A stretch of DNA of 64,000 bases from a beta proteobacterium CB (lineage in GTDB: Bacteria; Pseudomonadota; Gammaproteobacteria; Burkholderiales; Burkholderiaceae). The notes below the pieces were generated by a model that saw only the letters and a program-made list of their open reading frames with translations, did no database searches and was not told the DNA's origin. Location of the stretch: assembly GCA_000342265.1 (NCBI GenBank), contig CP004348.1, positions 1,426,001 to 1,490,000 of the forward strand. The letters are read 5' to 3'. Made by a program: the position numbers and the translations under genes. Positions 63,628-64,000 of the stretch are shown here, in pieces. How positions within the stretch are numbered: the stretch's first letter is position 1; every line of letters starts with the position of its first letter.

Positions 63628-63827
63628 TTGCGGTCCTGCTCTACTTTAAGCTGCTCAACTTTTAATCCTCGCTTCACTACGCCATCACGAACCGGCTTAT
63701 CTGAATAAAGATTCACAGCCAAATAAATAGTAATCACACAACCAATGGCAGCGATGGCTGGACCACTAATCAGCAACCAAGGCCACAGCTGCTTAAACCA
63801 AGGTTTGTTTGCTTCGTGTTGTGACAT
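63624..63827 (-). CDS. FixH-like cbb3 oxidase maturation protein
   Basis: The 67-residue protein resembles the N-terminal part of FixH/CcoH: KPWFKQLWPWLLISGPAIAA, one membrane helix (to about 39), then NLYSDKPVRDGVVKRGLKVE, corresponding to the dD-YYK-GL stretch of FixH. Full FixH is about 150 residues, so this is the short form. It lies 30 bases after ccoG. The ATG at 63827 is chosen since AGAGG precedes it by about 6 bases; upstream ATGs have worse spacing. Confidence 0.75.
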   Translation of the reverse strand: MSQHEANKPWFKQLWPWLLISGPAIAAIGCVITIYLAVNLYSDKPVRDGVVKRGLKVEQLKVEQDRK

Positions 63828-63857
63828 ATTCATCCTCTCTATCTCTTGCAATATAGC

Positions 63858-64000
63858 TTAGCGGGGAACAATAAAACTAGATTTTTCATCACGGGTTCTG
63901 GTGATCAATTCATTGCCAGACCTCTCATGACCAATTACATCGAAATGAATCGGGTAGTTACCAGGCTCATGTGCTCCAACGGTAGTACTTACTTTAACTG
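63858..64000 (-). CDS. ccoG: cytochrome c oxidase accessory protein CcoG (partial, C-terminus)
   Basis: Only the last 47 codons are in the window. The reading STTVGAHEPGNYPIHFDVIG continues with ELITRTRDEKSSFIVPR and a stop, the pattern of the Ig-like C-terminal domain of CcoG (FixG). CcoG is a ferredoxin-like membrane protein involved in copper reduction for cbb3 assembly. Identification rests on this domain plus the adjacent FixH-like gene and fnr, so it is good but not complete. Confidence 0.8.
   Translation of the reverse strand, partial: VKVSTTVGAHEPGNYPIHFDVIGHERSGNELITRTRDEKSSFIVPR

Overview
The window looks like a chromosomal segment of a small-genome, moderate-GC betaproteobacterium, most likely Polynucleobacter or a close Burkholderiaceae relative. 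The support is the gene order rpsP-rimM-trmD-rplS and gyrA-serC-pheA-hisC-tyrA-aroA-cmk-rpsA-ihfB-lapB, a barrel-less betaproteobacterial OmpA, a tmRNA tag reading ANDERFALAA, and orphan Bug-type receptors. The genus is inferred from gene order and protein style; no database search was possible. I saw no transposase, integrase, CRISPR array, phage gene, rRNA or tRNA. tmRNA is the only RNA gene found.

Layout. 1-2038 (minus): ribosomal and tRNA-modification operon, with rplS cut by the window edge. 2292-3306 (plus): a META-domain lipoprotein and a small membrane protein. 3348-8440 (minus): fatty-acid type operon of HDAC-like deacetylase, acyl-CoA synthetase, electron-transfer flavoprotein and acyl-CoA dehydrogenase. 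Its ETF is broken: the N-terminal 178 residues of EtfB run directly into what looks like the last residues of EtfA, so the rest of both subunits is missing. 8523-11160: lytic transglycosylase MltB, CysM and a ComEA-like HhH protein. 11284-15715 (minus): a three-gene unit of an exported TPR-CHAT putative protease, a secreted Ig-like protein and a zinc-ribbon membrane protein. This is the best candidate for an undescribed system. 15825-20451: heptose and UDP-glucuronate synthesis plus LapB. 20512-31716 (minus): IHF-beta, ribosomal protein S1, Cmk, the aromatic amino acid block, SerC and GyrA.

31877-34351 (plus): OmpA, UbiG, Gph and tmRNA. From 34444 onward the content is more accessory: an IlvD/Edd dehydratase with a Bug receptor; a Fur-box-controlled tonB-hemP-TonB-dependent receptor unit (37800-40766); a methyltransferase, TrhO and assorted oxidoreductases; a two-part ChrA transporter coupled to a second Bug receptor; CrcB and a DODA-type dioxygenase. 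Two short genes (48071-48208 and 48253-48420) precede an M50 protease, followed by a cytochrome c'/b561 pair. 50372-57577 looks like a catabolic and uptake locus: NAD-dependent 3-hydroxy-acid dehydrogenase, 2-hydroxyacid dehydrogenase, DHDPS-like aldolase/dehydratase, TAXI receptor, fused TRAP permease and an enolase-superfamily dehydratase. It probably serves a sugar acid or related hydroxy acid, but the substrate is not known.

57721-64000: M23 endopeptidase, universal stress protein, DUF2177 protein, SulP transporter, TauE/SafE-type membrane protein, an FNR regulator with all four cluster cysteines, and the end of a cbb3-oxidase maturation operon (ccoG partial, FixH-like, small membrane protein). 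No stretch longer than 300 bases is empty; the longest gap without a gene is the roughly 250 bases upstream of rpsP (2039-2291), where I see nothing beyond presumed promoters.
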